A stretch of DNA of 64,000 nucleotides from Hypericibacter terrae (GTDB lineage: Bacteria > Pseudomonadota > Alphaproteobacteria > Dongiales > Dongiaceae). Both the position numbers and the translations under genes were made by a program. This document shows positions 35,839-46,751 of the stretch, one piece after another (the stretch's first letter is position 1; each line of letters starts with the position of its first letter). The notes under the pieces were generated by a model, which worked only from the letters and a program-made list of their open reading frames with translations, made no database searches and was not told the DNA's origin. The stretch lies in the NCBI RefSeq assembly GCF_008728855.1, contig NZ_CP042906.1:2666001-2730000 (forward strand), in the 5' to 3' direction.

Positions 35839-37080
35839 ATGACGGCACGCCGGCGCAACGGCCGCGGGGCAGGGAGCAAGAAGCGTTCCTCGGGTCGCGG
35901 GTCCGCGCGTTCGTCGATCTTCCCGATCGGCCCGCGGCGGCGCGGCCGGGCGCCGAAACCCAGCTGGCGCCGGTCGCTGCTGCGGCTGGCGGGCCCGCCG
36001 CTCTGGCTGTTGCTGGCCCTGCTGCTGGGCGTCGTGGCCGTGGGTTTCAGCCAGGGCTGGTTCGCATCCTCGAAGCCGCATCCGGTCGTGGCGTCGGCGC
36101 CGGCCCCGAGTTCCTCGACCGCTGTCCTCTCCACCTTCATTCCCGAGCCGTTGGCGAAGCCCCCGGTGCCGCCGACCGACGCGGTGGCACCGCCGCCGAC
36201 GCCCACTGCCCCCGTCTACGAGGAATCCTCGAGCGCGCCCGCCGTGCTCGACTCCAGCAACGAGCCGGACGAGGTCGCGGCCCTGATCGCCCGGCCCGCG
36301 CCCGCGACGTCAGCCACCGGTGCGGCGCCGAGCCTGCCCAGCGTCGGCGGCTCGGCGACCTGGCTCGCCTATGCCGTGCCGGTGCCCGACACGCGAGGCC
36401 GGCCGATGATCGCCATCGTCATCGACGATGTCGGGCTCGATCGCGCCAACTCGGCCCGCGCCATCGCCCTGCCGGGGCCATTGACGATCTCCTTCATGAC
36501 CTATGCGGAGCATCTCGACCAGCAGTCGGCGCTGGCGCGCGAGCATGGCCACGAGCTGATGCTCCATGTCCCGATGGAGCCGATGGATCCGAGCCTCGAT
36601 GCAGGCCCGGACGCGCTGCGCACCGACCTCGCGCCCGGGGAGCTGAAGCGCCGGCTCGATTGGGACCTGACGCGGCTCTCGGGCATCGTCGGCATCAACA
36701 ACCATATGGGCAGCAAGTTCAGCCGCTCGACCGAGGGCATGAACCTGGTGATGCAGGCATTGCGCGAGCGCGGACTGCTGTTCCTCGACTCCCGCACCAT
36801 CGCGGACAGCGTCGGCTCGAAGGAGGCGGCCGCCTATGGCGTGCCCCATGCCGACCGCGACGTGTTCCTCGACGACGACCAGAGCCCGGCCAAGATCGAC
36901 CAGATGCTGGCCGAGCTCGAGCGCATCGCCCGCAAGCGCGGCTATGCGGTGGGCATCGGCCATCCGCATCCGGCGACGATCGCGGCGCTCCAGCGCTGGC
37001 TGCCGACGGCGGCACAACGCGGCTTCGTGCTGGTACCGATCAGCGCCATCGTGCGCCGCATGAATGGCGTGACGGGATGA
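35839..37080 (+). CDS. Divergent polysaccharide deacetylase family protein (YibQ-like, DUF610)
   Basis: 413-aa membrane-anchored protein. It has a very basic cytoplasmic N terminus (residues 1-50), one membrane helix at about 54-71, and a Pro/Ala/Ser/Thr-rich linker to about 190. The NodB-like barrel fold starts at IAIVIDDVGLD. Visible motifs are the paired Asp (IDD), HVPMEP, GINNHMGSKFS and GIGHPHPAT. The periplasmic domain probably acts on envelope glycan, but activity of this divergent branch is unproven. It is transcribed against the trp genes and sits between trpG and trpE. Confidence 0.88.
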   Translation: MTARRRNGRGAGSKKRSSGRGSARSSIFPIGPRRRGRAPKPSWRRSLLRLAGPPLWLLLALLLGVVAVGFSQGWFASSKPHPVVASAPAPSSSTAVLSTFIPEPLAKPPVPPTDAVAPPPTPTAPVYEESSSAPAVLDSSNEPDEVAALIARPAPATSATGAAPSLPSVGGSATWLAYAVPVPDTRGRPMIAIVIDDVGLDRANSARAIALPGPLTISFMTYAEHLDQQSALAREHGHELMLHVPMEPMDPSLDAGPDALRTDLAPGELKRRLDWDLTRLSGIVGINNHMGSKFSRSTEGMNLVMQALRERGLLFLDSRTIADSVGSKEAAAYGVPHADRDVFLDDDQSPAKIDQMLAELERIARKRGYAVGIGHPHPATIAALQRWLPTAAQRGFVLVPISAIVRRMNGVTG

Positions 37081-37099
37081 CGGCCGAGCGGGTTGCGCG

Positions 37100-38032
37100 T
37101 CAGGAGGCCTTCGCCCGGCTGTTCGACCAGGTCACCGCGATGCCGCTGGCGACGATGACGGCGATCCCAAGCCAGACGATCGGGTCCGGCAGATCGCCGA
37201 AGACGATGAAGCCGAACAGGATGGCGGCAACGATCTCCGTATAGCCATAGGGCGCCAGTTGAGAGGCGGTCGCCATGCGGTGTGCGGCGATGATCAGGAA
37301 ATGCCCCGCAGTCGCGATCACGCCGATCAGCGCCAGCAGGGGCCAATCCTCGAGGTCGGGCGTTTTCCAGACGAAGGGGACGAGGAGGGAGAAGACGACG
37401 GCGCCCAAGACGGCCGAGATCGTCGCCGTCACCAGCGCAGGGTCGTGCGAGGCGAGCTTGCGCGTCGCGACAAGGGCCGAGCCGTACGCCGTGCCGGAGG
37501 CGAGCGCGAAGAGCACGCCCGGCGACACGCCATGGATCGAGGGCCGGATCACCAGGATCGCGCCGACGAAACCGAGCAGGACCAGCAGCCATCGCTGCCA
37601 GCCGATCGCTTCGCCCATGAACAGGGCAGAGATGACGAGGATGAGCAGCGGATAGACGAAGAAGACCGACATCGCATCCGCCAGCGGAATCCGGGCGACG
37701 GCCGAGAAGAACATCATGGCCGAGAGCGCCATCAGTCCGCCGCGCAGAAGCTGCCACAGCGGGCGCCGGGGCCGGAAGAGAGCGAGCCCATGCCGACGGA
37801 GGGCCGCCGGCAGGAGCAGCAACGCATAGACCACGTAGCGCGCCCAGACGATTTCGAGCACCGGCAGATGGCCGGACAGAAGCTTCGCGATCGCATCCAT
37901 GCCCGGCAGGATCGCCAGCGCACCCACCATGGTCAGGGCGCCGATCACAGGCCGGTCCTCGATGGCCCGCCGGGTGCTGTCGGTGCTCGTCAATACGGGC
38001 CTCTGCGCGCGTTGCGGCGTTTGCGGCAGCAT
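37100..38032 (-). CDS. EamA-family (DMT) membrane transporter
   Basis: 310-aa protein with ten hydrophobic segments in two EamA repeats, for example GALTMVGALAILPGMDAIAKLL and the second-half SPGVLFALASGTAYGSALVATRK, with the conserved PYGYTEIVAAILFGFIVFGD near the end. The family exports amino acids and other small metabolites; the substrate is unknown here. Its stop is 20 bp from the convergent deacetylase stop. It may be transcribed from beyond trpE or from its own promoter. Confidence 0.88.
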   Translation of the reverse strand: MLPQTPQRAQRPVLTSTDSTRRAIEDRPVIGALTMVGALAILPGMDAIAKLLSGHLPVLEIVWARYVVYALLLLPAALRRHGLALFRPRRPLWQLLRGGLMALSAMMFFSAVARIPLADAMSVFFVYPLLILVISALFMGEAIGWQRWLLVLLGFVGAILVIRPSIHGVSPGVLFALASGTAYGSALVATRKLASHDPALVTATISAVLGAVVFSLLVPFVWKTPDLEDWPLLALIGVIATAGHFLIIAAHRMATASQLAPYGYTEIVAAILFGFIVFGDLPDPIVWLGIAVIVASGIAVTWSNSRAKAS

Positions 38033-38127
38033 CTAGATAATGCGGGCAGGGTGCAATGTCGGGCGGAGTGTCGCTGCGGAGCCAAGATTGGAAAGCGACA
38101 TTCTCGATGGTTGCCACCGCCCCCATC

Positions 38128-38207
38128 GTCATCCCCGCGAAAGCGGGGACCTAAGGCTCAGCTGGACGCGTTGGATCGAAATGGGCCCCCGCTTTCGCGG
38201 GAGTGAC
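38128..38207. repeat. REP-like palindromic element downstream of trpE
   Basis: 80-bp unit bounded by inverted GTCA...TGAC ends, each end itself a hairpin built on CCCCGCGAAAGCGGGG. The left and right ends match as roughly 24-bp imperfect inverted repeats. Such extragenic palindromes are common in alphaproteobacteria. It lies 8 bp beyond the trpE stop and may also terminate or stabilise that transcript. Confidence 0.8.
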
Positions 38208-38215
38208 CCTACCGG

Positions 38216-39730
38216 CTACCGGTTCCGCCCGCCCGACGCGAAGCGCACCGCTTCCTGCGCGGCGCGCACCAGCGCCTTGGCCTTGTTGACGCTCTCCTGG
38301 AACTCGCCGTCGGGGGAACTGTCATAGACGATGCCGCCGCCGGCCTGCACATACATGACGCCGTCCTTCACGACGGCGGTCCTGAGCGCGATGCAGGTGT
38401 CCATCGCGCCATCGGCCGCGAAATAGCCGACCGCACCGCCATAGAGGCCGCGGCGCTCGGGCTCCAGCTCCTCGATAATCTCCATCGCGCGCACCTTGGG
38501 CGCGCCCGAGACCGTGCCGGCGGGGAAGCCCGCGATCAGCGCATCCATCGCGTCATGCTGGGGATCGATCTCGCCCTCGACGTTCGAGACGATATGCATG
38601 ACATGCGAGTAGTACTCGATGGTGTATTTTTCCGTGACCTTGACGCTGCCGATCTTGGCGACGCGGCCGACATCGTTGCGGCCGAGATCGAGCAGCATGA
38701 GATGTTCGGCGCGTTCCTTGGGATCACCCAGGAGGTCTTCCGCCAGCGCCTTGTCCTCGACCGCGCTGGCACCGCGGCGGCGCGTGCCGGCGATGGGGCG
38801 GATCGTGACTTTCTTGTCGCGCAGCCGCACCAGGATCTCGGGGCTCGATCCGACGACGGAGAAGCCGCCGAAATCGAGGAAGAAGAGGAAGGGCGAGGGG
38901 TTGAGGCGGCGCAGCGAGCGATAGAGCGCGAAGGGCGACAGCTTGAAGGGCAGGCTGAAGCGCTGCGACAGCACCACCTGGAAGATGTCGCCGGCGAGGA
39001 TGTATTCCTTCGCCTTCTGCACCATGGCGTGGAACTTCGACGAGGCCATGTTGGAGCTGGGCTCGGGCAGCTCGGCAGGGCCGCCGGCAGCCTCGCGCTG
39101 CTGCGGCAGGTTGCGGTCGAAATGCTCGACCGCAGCCGCCAGCCGCTCGCAGGCGAGGTTATAGGCGGCGCGCGCATCGAGCCCGGTCTGCGGGCGCACC
39201 GGCGTCACCACCGTGACGATGTCCTCGACATTGTCGAACACCGCCATGATCGTCGGCCGCAGGAAGACGCCGTCCGGCAGGCCCAGCCTGTCGGGCTGGA
39301 TGTCGGGCAGCTTCTCCATCAGCCGCACCATGTCGTAGCCGAGATAGCCGAACAGGCCCGCCGCCATCGGCGGCAGGCCTTCGGGCAGCTCGATCTTCGA
39401 TTCCTCGATCAGCGCGCGCAGCGAGGCGATCGCCCCGCCGGTAACGGGTTCGAAGCGGTTGGCATCGAAGCGCGCCTTGCGATTGATCTCGGCCTTGTCG
39501 CCATGGCAGCGCCAGATCAGGTCCGGCTGCAGGCCGATGAGCGAATAGCGCCCGCGAACGGCGCCGCCTTCGACGGATTCGAGCAGGAAGCTGTTCGGCT
39601 TGCCGTCGCAGAGCTTCAGCATCGCCGAGACCGGCGTTTCCAGGTCGGCGACCAGCCGGGTCCAGACGACGGTGGGGTGGCCGGCGCGATAGCGGGCTTC
39701 GACGTCTTCCAGGCTTGGCTCGACGCGCAT
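38216..39730 (-). CDS. trpE: Anthranilate synthase component I
   Basis: Makes anthranilate from chorismate with TrpG. The 504-aa protein carries the Trp feedback site NSFLLESVEGG, then GLFGYLGYDMVR. The catalytic half has FQVVLSQRF, IRPIAGTRRRG, LLDLGRNDVGRVA, GFPAGTVSGAPKVRAM and YGGAVGYF. It lies 3 bp downstream of ppiD on the same strand, so both are one transcript. It is separated from trpGDC by the EamA and deacetylase genes. Confidence 0.97.
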   Translation of the reverse strand: MRVEPSLEDVEARYRAGHPTVVWTRLVADLETPVSAMLKLCDGKPNSFLLESVEGGAVRGRYSLIGLQPDLIWRCHGDKAEINRKARFDANRFEPVTGGAIASLRALIEESKIELPEGLPPMAAGLFGYLGYDMVRLMEKLPDIQPDRLGLPDGVFLRPTIMAVFDNVEDIVTVVTPVRPQTGLDARAAYNLACERLAAAVEHFDRNLPQQREAAGGPAELPEPSSNMASSKFHAMVQKAKEYILAGDIFQVVLSQRFSLPFKLSPFALYRSLRRLNPSPFLFFLDFGGFSVVGSSPEILVRLRDKKVTIRPIAGTRRRGASAVEDKALAEDLLGDPKERAEHLMLLDLGRNDVGRVAKIGSVKVTEKYTIEYYSHVMHIVSNVEGEIDPQHDAMDALIAGFPAGTVSGAPKVRAMEIIEELEPERRGLYGGAVGYFAADGAMDTCIALRTAVVKDGVMYVQAGGGIVYDSSPDGEFQESVNKAKALVRAAQEAVRFASGGRNR

Positions 39731-39733
39731 GGC

Positions 39734-41620
39734 TCAGAACATCGCGTCGATGGCGGGCTGGTTGATCGTCACCCCGATCTCGCGGCGGAGCGAATCACCG
39801 AACTGCTGCACCACGTCGCCCTGATAGGCGGCGTCGAGTTCCTTCTGCAGCGCGTCGACGCCGGCCGGATCGGTCGCGGGGTTGGCCTCGTTGATCGTCG
39901 TCAGCCGCGCGACCACATGGCCGCCCTGGACCGGGACCGTCGCGGTCTGGCCCGTCTGCAGCGAGAACAGCTTGGTCACGAGATCCGGCGTCACATGCGC
40001 CTCGGCGTCGTTGGCGCTGCGCGTGACCGGCTTTGAGGTCGCGACCGTGCCCTGGACCTCGGCGGCGAGGGCCTGGATATCGCCATTCAGCCCCAACTTG
40101 CCGGCGAGCTCGCCGGCGCGGGCTGCGGCGGCCTTGTCGCGCTCGGCGGCCTTCCAGGCCGCCACGACCTGCGTGCGGACCTGATCGAGCGGACGCGTCG
40201 CCGCCGGGGTCGAGCCGTCGACCTTCACGATCACATAGCCGCCATTCGGGTCCTCGGTGAGGCTGGAGGTCGTCCCGACTTCCGTTGCGGTGGCGAGGCC
40301 GAGGACGAGCTGATTGCCGGCGACGTCGGCGACCGGCTGGCCGTCGGGGGCCAGGCCCTGCGCATCGACCTGGTCGATCTTGGTGACGGGGAGCCCGAGG
40401 GTCTTGGCCGCATCCTCGAGATTGGCGCCGCCGGCCAGCGCATCGTCGAGCTGGTTGGCGGTGTCGATCATCTTGTTGATGGCCAGCTCCTTGACCAGCT
40501 CCTTCTCGAGTTGGGGACGGGCCTGCTCGAAGGTCGACTTCACTTCGGGCTCGACCGTCATCACATGGATCACATGCCATCCCAGCGGCGTCTGGATCGG
40601 GCCCGCGGTCTTGCCGGCATCGGTCGCGAAGGCGGCATCAGTCAGGGCCTGGAGGTCGGTGACGAAGCTGCTCTTCTCGAGCTTGCCCAGCGGCACCGGC
40701 GGCGCGCCCGTCATTTCCTGCGCGACCTGCGCGAAATCGCCGCCCGCGGCCAGCTTGGCCACGGCTTCCTGCGCCTTGCCCTGATCCGAGAACACCATCT
40801 GCTCGACGTCGCGGCGCTCGGGCTGGTCGAACTCCTTCGCGCGCTGTTGATAGGCTTCCTGGAGCTTGTCGTCCGCCACCGTCAGGCCGGCCGCAAACTG
40901 GTCGGGCGTCAGCCGGACCATCGCCAGGCTGCGATATTCCGGGGCCTGGAACTGGTCCGGGTGGGCGTCATAGAAGGCCTTGGCCTCGTCATCGGTCGGC
41001 TCGGCCGGCTCCGGCATCGCGTTGTCGGCGACGACGAAGGTTTCCGCGACGCGCGTCTCGTTGCGATAGCGATAGAGCCGGTCGGTCAGGGGCTTCGGCG
41101 CGACCGCCCCGACGGAGACGGCCGACACGATCTCCTGGCGCAGCATTTCCTTGCGCTGGGCGGCCACATACTGGCCCTCACTGTTGCGCACCTCCTGCAG
41201 GAAGGCGGCAAAGCGGCCGAGGTCGAACTCGCCGACGCTGTTCTTGAACATCGGGTCGGTCTTGATCTGCTCGCGGACCTGCGCGTCGCTGACCGTCAGA
41301 TGGAGGCGCTGCGCATAAGTGTCGTAAAGGGCGCGGACGACCAGGCCTGCCATGACCCGGTCGACCAGTCCCAGCTGCTTCGCCTGCTCGTTGGTAAAAT
41401 TCTCGCCGAACACCTGGCGGTACTGGCGCATCTGGTGGTCGAACTCGTCCTGCAGCTCCGGACTGGTGATCTTGATACTGCCGATCGTCGCCAGATTGGG
41501 GGCCTGGACGCGCTGCCGCAGCATGTCGCCGATGCCCCAGACGCCGAAGGAGAGGACCAAGAAGGCGAAAAGGATCTTGATGACCCAGTTGGCGGCCTTG
41601 CTGCGAAGCGCGATGAGCAT
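39734..41620 (-). CDS. ppiD: SurA/PpiD-type membrane-anchored peptidyl-prolyl isomerase
   Basis: 628-aa periplasmic folding helper anchored in the inner membrane. The N-terminal membrane helix is at about residues 13-33 (WVIKILFAFLVLSFGVWGIGD). SurA-N-like helical regions follow. The parvulin domain is at about 245-365 (VEQMVFSD, then GPIQTPLGWHVIHV), and a C-terminal helical region completes the protein. It lies immediately upstream of trpE, an arrangement seen in other alphaproteobacteria, and is divergent from tpiA. Confidence 0.9.
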   Translation of the reverse strand: MLIALRSKAANWVIKILFAFLVLSFGVWGIGDMLRQRVQAPNLATIGSIKITSPELQDEFDHQMRQYRQVFGENFTNEQAKQLGLVDRVMAGLVVRALYDTYAQRLHLTVSDAQVREQIKTDPMFKNSVGEFDLGRFAAFLQEVRNSEGQYVAAQRKEMLRQEIVSAVSVGAVAPKPLTDRLYRYRNETRVAETFVVADNAMPEPAEPTDDEAKAFYDAHPDQFQAPEYRSLAMVRLTPDQFAAGLTVADDKLQEAYQQRAKEFDQPERRDVEQMVFSDQGKAQEAVAKLAAGGDFAQVAQEMTGAPPVPLGKLEKSSFVTDLQALTDAAFATDAGKTAGPIQTPLGWHVIHVMTVEPEVKSTFEQARPQLEKELVKELAINKMIDTANQLDDALAGGANLEDAAKTLGLPVTKIDQVDAQGLAPDGQPVADVAGNQLVLGLATATEVGTTSSLTEDPNGGYVIVKVDGSTPAATRPLDQVRTQVVAAWKAAERDKAAAARAGELAGKLGLNGDIQALAAEVQGTVATSKPVTRSANDAEAHVTPDLVTKLFSLQTGQTATVPVQGGHVVARLTTINEANPATDPAGVDALQKELDAAYQGDVVQQFGDSLRREIGVTINQPAIDAMF

Positions 41621-41807
41621 GAGGATGGGATCCGAAGGCGCCGAAAGGGCGCGGAAAAACGGCGGGCATCATAGGGTCGGCCCCCCGGCCCGGCAACAGG
41701 GGAAAGCCCACCGAAAGCCCCGGGGGCAGGGCGGTGGCGTCCGGGTCCTGCCTCATGCTACCACCCGCGGCCACACGCTGCTTTCGCGCTGCTGAAGAGG
41801 GTAAACC

Positions 41808-42572
41808 ATGACCGACCGCGCCGGACGCCGACCCCTGGTCGCCGGGAACTGGAAGATGAACGGGCTCAAGGCCGACGGCCTGGCATTGACCGATGCGGTG
41901 CTGGCCGGCGTGCGGGGCGGGGCCTGGCGCTGCGAATTGCTGGTCTGTCCGCCGGCCACGCTGCTCTCTCTGGTCGGCGACCGTCTCAAGGGCTCGCCGG
42001 TGCGTCTGGGGGCGCAGGACTGCCATCACAAGCCGAGCGGCGCCCACACCGGCGATCTGGCCGCGCCGATGCTGGCCGATATCGGCTGCCGCTTCGTCAT
42101 CGTCGGTCATTCCGAACGGCGTGCCGATCACGGCGAAACCGACGCCGAGGTGAAGGCCAAGGCCGAGGCGGCGATGGCGGCGACCCTCATTCCTATTGTC
42201 TGCGTCGGCGAAACTCTGGCCATGCGCGAGCGCGGCGACGCCCTGAAGGTCGTGGCGGCGCAACTCGCCGGCTCCCTGCCGGTGGGCGCCAGCGCCGATG
42301 GCTTGGTCGTGGCCTATGAGCCGGTTTGGGCGATCGGCACGGGCCGCACGCCGACCACGGCCGATATCGGCGCGATGCATCAGGCTCTCAGAGCCGAGCT
42401 GAAGCGTCATCTGGGCGCCGAATCCGATCGCATGCGGATCCTCTATGGCGGCTCCGTCAAAAGCAGCAATGCCGCGGAGATCCTGGCCATCGATGGCGTC
42501 GACGGGGCGCTCGTGGGCGGCGCCAGCCTCAAGGCCGAGGATTTCCTCACCATCGCGCGCGCCTGCGCCTGA
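41808..42572 (+). CDS. tpiA: Triosephosphate isomerase
   Basis: Interconverts dihydroxyacetone phosphate and glyceraldehyde 3-phosphate. The 254-aa TIM barrel has N14 and K16 in AGNWKMNG, the electrophilic His in VIVGHSERR, the catalytic Glu in VAYEPVWAIGTG and the phosphate loop YGGSVKSSNA. GAGGG lies upstream of the ATG. It starts the tpiA-secG-pyrG-kdsA run and is divergent from ppiD. Confidence 0.97.
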   Translation: MTDRAGRRPLVAGNWKMNGLKADGLALTDAVLAGVRGGAWRCELLVCPPATLLSLVGDRLKGSPVRLGAQDCHHKPSGAHTGDLAAPMLADIGCRFVIVGHSERRADHGETDAEVKAKAEAAMAATLIPIVCVGETLAMRERGDALKVVAAQLAGSLPVGASADGLVVAYEPVWAIGTGRTPTTADIGAMHQALRAELKRHLGAESDRMRILYGGSVKSSNAAEILAIDGVDGALVGGASLKAEDFLTIARACA

Positions 42573-42775
42573 TCGGGCGCCGCGCCGCGAAAGGGCTCCA
42601 AAACCGGTCCTAACCCCTTGCTCGACCGCGTCAAACTTGCCACTGGCATCGGACGCGGGAAGCGGGTAGAACGGCGCGCGTTTGACGGTCGCCCGGCGCC
42701 TTCCGGCGCTACCCGATCCGGATCGTCCGGAATCAGGACCGATCGCTTCCGACTGACAGAACCCAGGGTTCCCCG

Positions 42776-43153
42776 ATGCAACAGGTCGTGCTGGTGATTC
42801 ACTTGATGCTCGCGGTCGCGCTCATCGCCGTCGTGCTGATGCAACGCAGCGAGGGCGGTGGCATCGGTCTCGGCACCGCCGGCAGCGGCGGCATGGGCGG
42901 GTTCCTCTCCGGTCGCGGCCAGGCGAACCTGCTGACGCGCACCACGGCGATCATCGCCGCCTGCTTCATCGCCACCAGCATCCTGCTGGCGCTGCTCGCG
43001 CGCCATGGCACCGGGCCGGTCTCGATCTTCGATCAGGCCACGCCGCCGCCCGCGCAGGAGCAGCCGCTGCAGCCGAGCGACTCGGGCACCGGCACGGGCA
43101 CCACCGCGCCGACGACTCCAACGGCGCCCAGCGTCCCGCTCGGACAGCAGTAG
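42776..43153 (+). CDS. secG: Preprotein translocase subunit SecG
   Basis: Auxiliary subunit of the SecYEG channel. The 125-aa protein has two membrane helices (residues 3-22 and 55-75). The signature between them is VVLMQRSEGGGIGLG, followed by GGMGGFLSGRGQANLLTRTTAI. A Pro/Thr/Gly-rich low-complexity tail makes it longer than E. coli SecG. The place between tpiA and pyrG is conserved in alphaproteobacteria. Confidence 0.94.
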   Translation: MQQVVLVIHLMLAVALIAVVLMQRSEGGGIGLGTAGSGGMGGFLSGRGQANLLTRTTAIIAACFIATSILLALLARHGTGPVSIFDQATPPPAQEQPLQPSDSGTGTGTTAPTTPTAPSVPLGQQ

Positions 43154-43248
43154 CCGGTTCAGGAATTCAAGGGTTTCTGCGGCTCGCGCGCTGCATGGGC
43201 GCCATGCGCGCGGCTGTGCTTGCGGCGCGGGTTCAAATCGAGGGATAA

Positions 43249-44883
<1,635 letters not shown>

Positions 44884-44907
44884 GCACCGCGCGAGCCCTC
44901 TCTGCTT

Positions 44908-44996
44908 GTCATGCCCGGGCTTGACCCGGGCATCCAGGGGACGACCCGCAAACCGTGGCACTGCCCCTGGACCCTCGGGTCAAGCCCGAGGGTGAC
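44908..44996. repeat. REP-like palindromic element between pyrG and kdsA
   Basis: 89-bp unit with inverted GTCA...TGAC ends. The left arm holds CCCGGGCTTGACCCGGG and the right arm CTCGGGTCAAGCCCGAG. The two ends match over about 33 bp with a few changes, so the whole folds into one long hairpin or two small ones. It differs in sequence from the element at 38128 and may form the pyrG transcript end. Confidence 0.82.
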
Positions 44997-45026
44997 AGAA
45001 CGAAACGAATGATCGGACACACCCCC

Positions 45027-45860
45027 ATGACCCAGCAACGCCACGTTCATGTCGGCCAGGTAACCTTCGGCAACGACAAGCCCCTGTCGCTGATCGCGGG
45101 GCCCTGCCAGCTCGAATCCCGCGCCCATGCGCATGAGATGTGCCAGGCGCTGTCGGAGCTGACGGCCAGGCTCGGCATCGGCCTCGTCTACAAGACCTCG
45201 TTCGACAAGGCCAACCGCACCAGCCTCAAGGGCGAGCGGGGCTTGGGCATGGCGAAGAGCCTGCCGATCATGGCCGAGCTGCGCGAGACCTATGGCTGCC
45301 CGATCCTCACCGACATCCATTCGGTCGAGCAATGCGAACCGGTCGCCGAAGCGGTGGACATCCTGCAGATCCCGGCCTTCCTCTGCCGCCAGACCGACCT
45401 GCTGCTGGCCGCGGCCGAGACCGGCAAGACCATCAATGTGAAGAAGGGCCAGTTCCTGGCGCCCTGGGACATGAAGAACGTCGTGGCCAAGATCGCCTCG
45501 ACCGGCAACCAGAACATCCTCCAGACCGAGCGCGGCGCTTCCTTCGGCTACAACACGCTGGTCTCCGACATGCGCAGCCTGCCGATCATGGCCGAGAGCG
45601 GCTATCCGGTCGTGTTCGACGCCACCCATTCGGTGCAGCAGCCGGGCGGGCAGGGGACCTCGACGGGCGGACAGCGCGAGTTCGTGCCGGTGCTGGCGCG
45701 CGCGGCGGTCGCGGTCGGCGTCGCCGGCGTCTTCATGGAGACCCACCAGGACCCCGACCATGCGCCCTCGGACGGTCCCAACATGGTGCATTTGAAGCAG
45801 ATGCCGGAACTGCTACGGCGGCTGATGGCGTTCGACAAGGTCGCCAAGGCCGCGGCTTGA
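45027..45860 (+). CDS. kdsA: 3-deoxy-8-phosphooctulonate synthase, metal-dependent type, copy 2
   Basis: Same reaction as the gene at 11821 but of the other class. AGPCQLES holds C27, the metal-binding cysteine. The remaining metal ligands are expected in DATHSVQQ (His), METHQDPD (Glu) and the DGPN region (Asp). It is 277 aa from ATG 45027; ATG 45009, in frame, is possible, and neither has a good ribosome site. Its place after pyrG is the usual alphaproteobacterial kdsA position, so this is probably the ancestral copy for lipopolysaccharide Kdo. Confidence 0.95.
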   Translation: MTQQRHVHVGQVTFGNDKPLSLIAGPCQLESRAHAHEMCQALSELTARLGIGLVYKTSFDKANRTSLKGERGLGMAKSLPIMAELRETYGCPILTDIHSVEQCEPVAEAVDILQIPAFLCRQTDLLLAAAETGKTINVKKGQFLAPWDMKNVVAKIASTGNQNILQTERGASFGYNTLVSDMRSLPIMAESGYPVVFDATHSVQQPGGQGTSTGGQREFVPVLARAAVAVGVAGVFMETHQDPDHAPSDGPNMVHLKQMPELLRRLMAFDKVAKAAA

Positions 45861-45953
45861 AGACACCGGCCCCGACGGGTCTGTCCCGACTGTAATTTGC
45901 GATTGACGTCACGGCGCCTCTAGCATCGGGGAAATCCAAAAGGGGATTTCTCG

Positions 45954-46736
45954 ATGCGATGGGCCTCGCTGTTATCGGCGTTTTTCGTGATTCTGATTGT
46001 CGCCACGCCTGCGCCTGCGGCTGATCGCATCGGCTTGGTGCTGATGCACGGCAAGACCGGCATGCCGACGCAGCTCGCCAAGCTCGCCGCAGCGTTGAGG
46101 ACTTCGGGTTACATCGTCGACACGCCCGAGATGTGCTGGTCGAAGACCCGGATCTTCGACAAATCGCTAGCGGATTGCGTGGCCGAGATCGACAAGGCCA
46201 TCGCCGGCTTGAAGGTCCAAGGCGCCACGAGGATCGTCGTCACCGGCATGAGCCTGGGCGGCACGGTCGCACTCTATTATGGCGCCGACCACACCGGGCT
46301 CGCCGGCATCATCGCGTTGGCGCCAGCCGCCGATCCGGTCAACCCGTCGCCCTTTCCCAAGTTCGTCCTGAGCCGCGAGACCGCGCAACATATGGTGGAA
46401 GCCGGACAAGAACGGACGATCGTCGCGTTCTCCGACATCGTGTCAGGCAAGCTCGTCCTCGTTCGAGCCAGCGCCGCCAACTTCCTGAGCTTTCATGGCC
46501 CCCACAGCCCGATAATCACGATCAAATCCATGATGCGGACCGTGCTCCCGAGCCTGACGATCCCGCTGCTGTGGGTTTCGGGGACGCGCGACAACAGCCA
46601 GAGCATCGCCAACGAGGCCTTCGCATCCGTGTACCGCAATCCCCTCGATCGCCATGTCGCGGTCGATGCCGACCATGTGGGAACGCCCGATGCCTCGATC
46701 GCCGCGGTGGAGGATTGGCTGAAGACGCTGCAGTGA
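45954..46736 (+). CDS. Secreted alpha/beta hydrolase
   Basis: 260-aa protein with a signal peptide (residues 1-23, ending PAPAA). The alpha/beta-hydrolase fold follows: IGLVLMHGKTG near the N terminus, nucleophile S100 in TGMSLGGT, and the probable acid D213 (SGTRDN) and base H241 (DADHVGTP). It is predicted to be periplasmic. The substrate is unknown; the family includes esterases and dienelactone-hydrolase-like proteins. It lies between kdsA and a convergent acetyltransferase and is not obviously part of an operon. Confidence 0.78.
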   Translation: MRWASLLSAFFVILIVATPAPAADRIGLVLMHGKTGMPTQLAKLAAALRTSGYIVDTPEMCWSKTRIFDKSLADCVAEIDKAIAGLKVQGATRIVVTGMSLGGTVALYYGADHTGLAGIIALAPAADPVNPSPFPKFVLSRETAQHMVEAGQERTIVAFSDIVSGKLVLVRASAANFLSFHGPHSPIITIKSMMRTVLPSLTIPLLWVSGTRDNSQSIANEAFASVYRNPLDRHVAVDADHVGTPDASIAAVEDWLKTLQ

Positions 46737-46751
46737 CCCGAGAGCGACCTC

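Noticed and set aside
44955-45026. Longer start of the second kdsA within the upstream repeat
   Set aside because: The extra residues come from the REP-like palindrome; the family N terminus matches the start at 45027.
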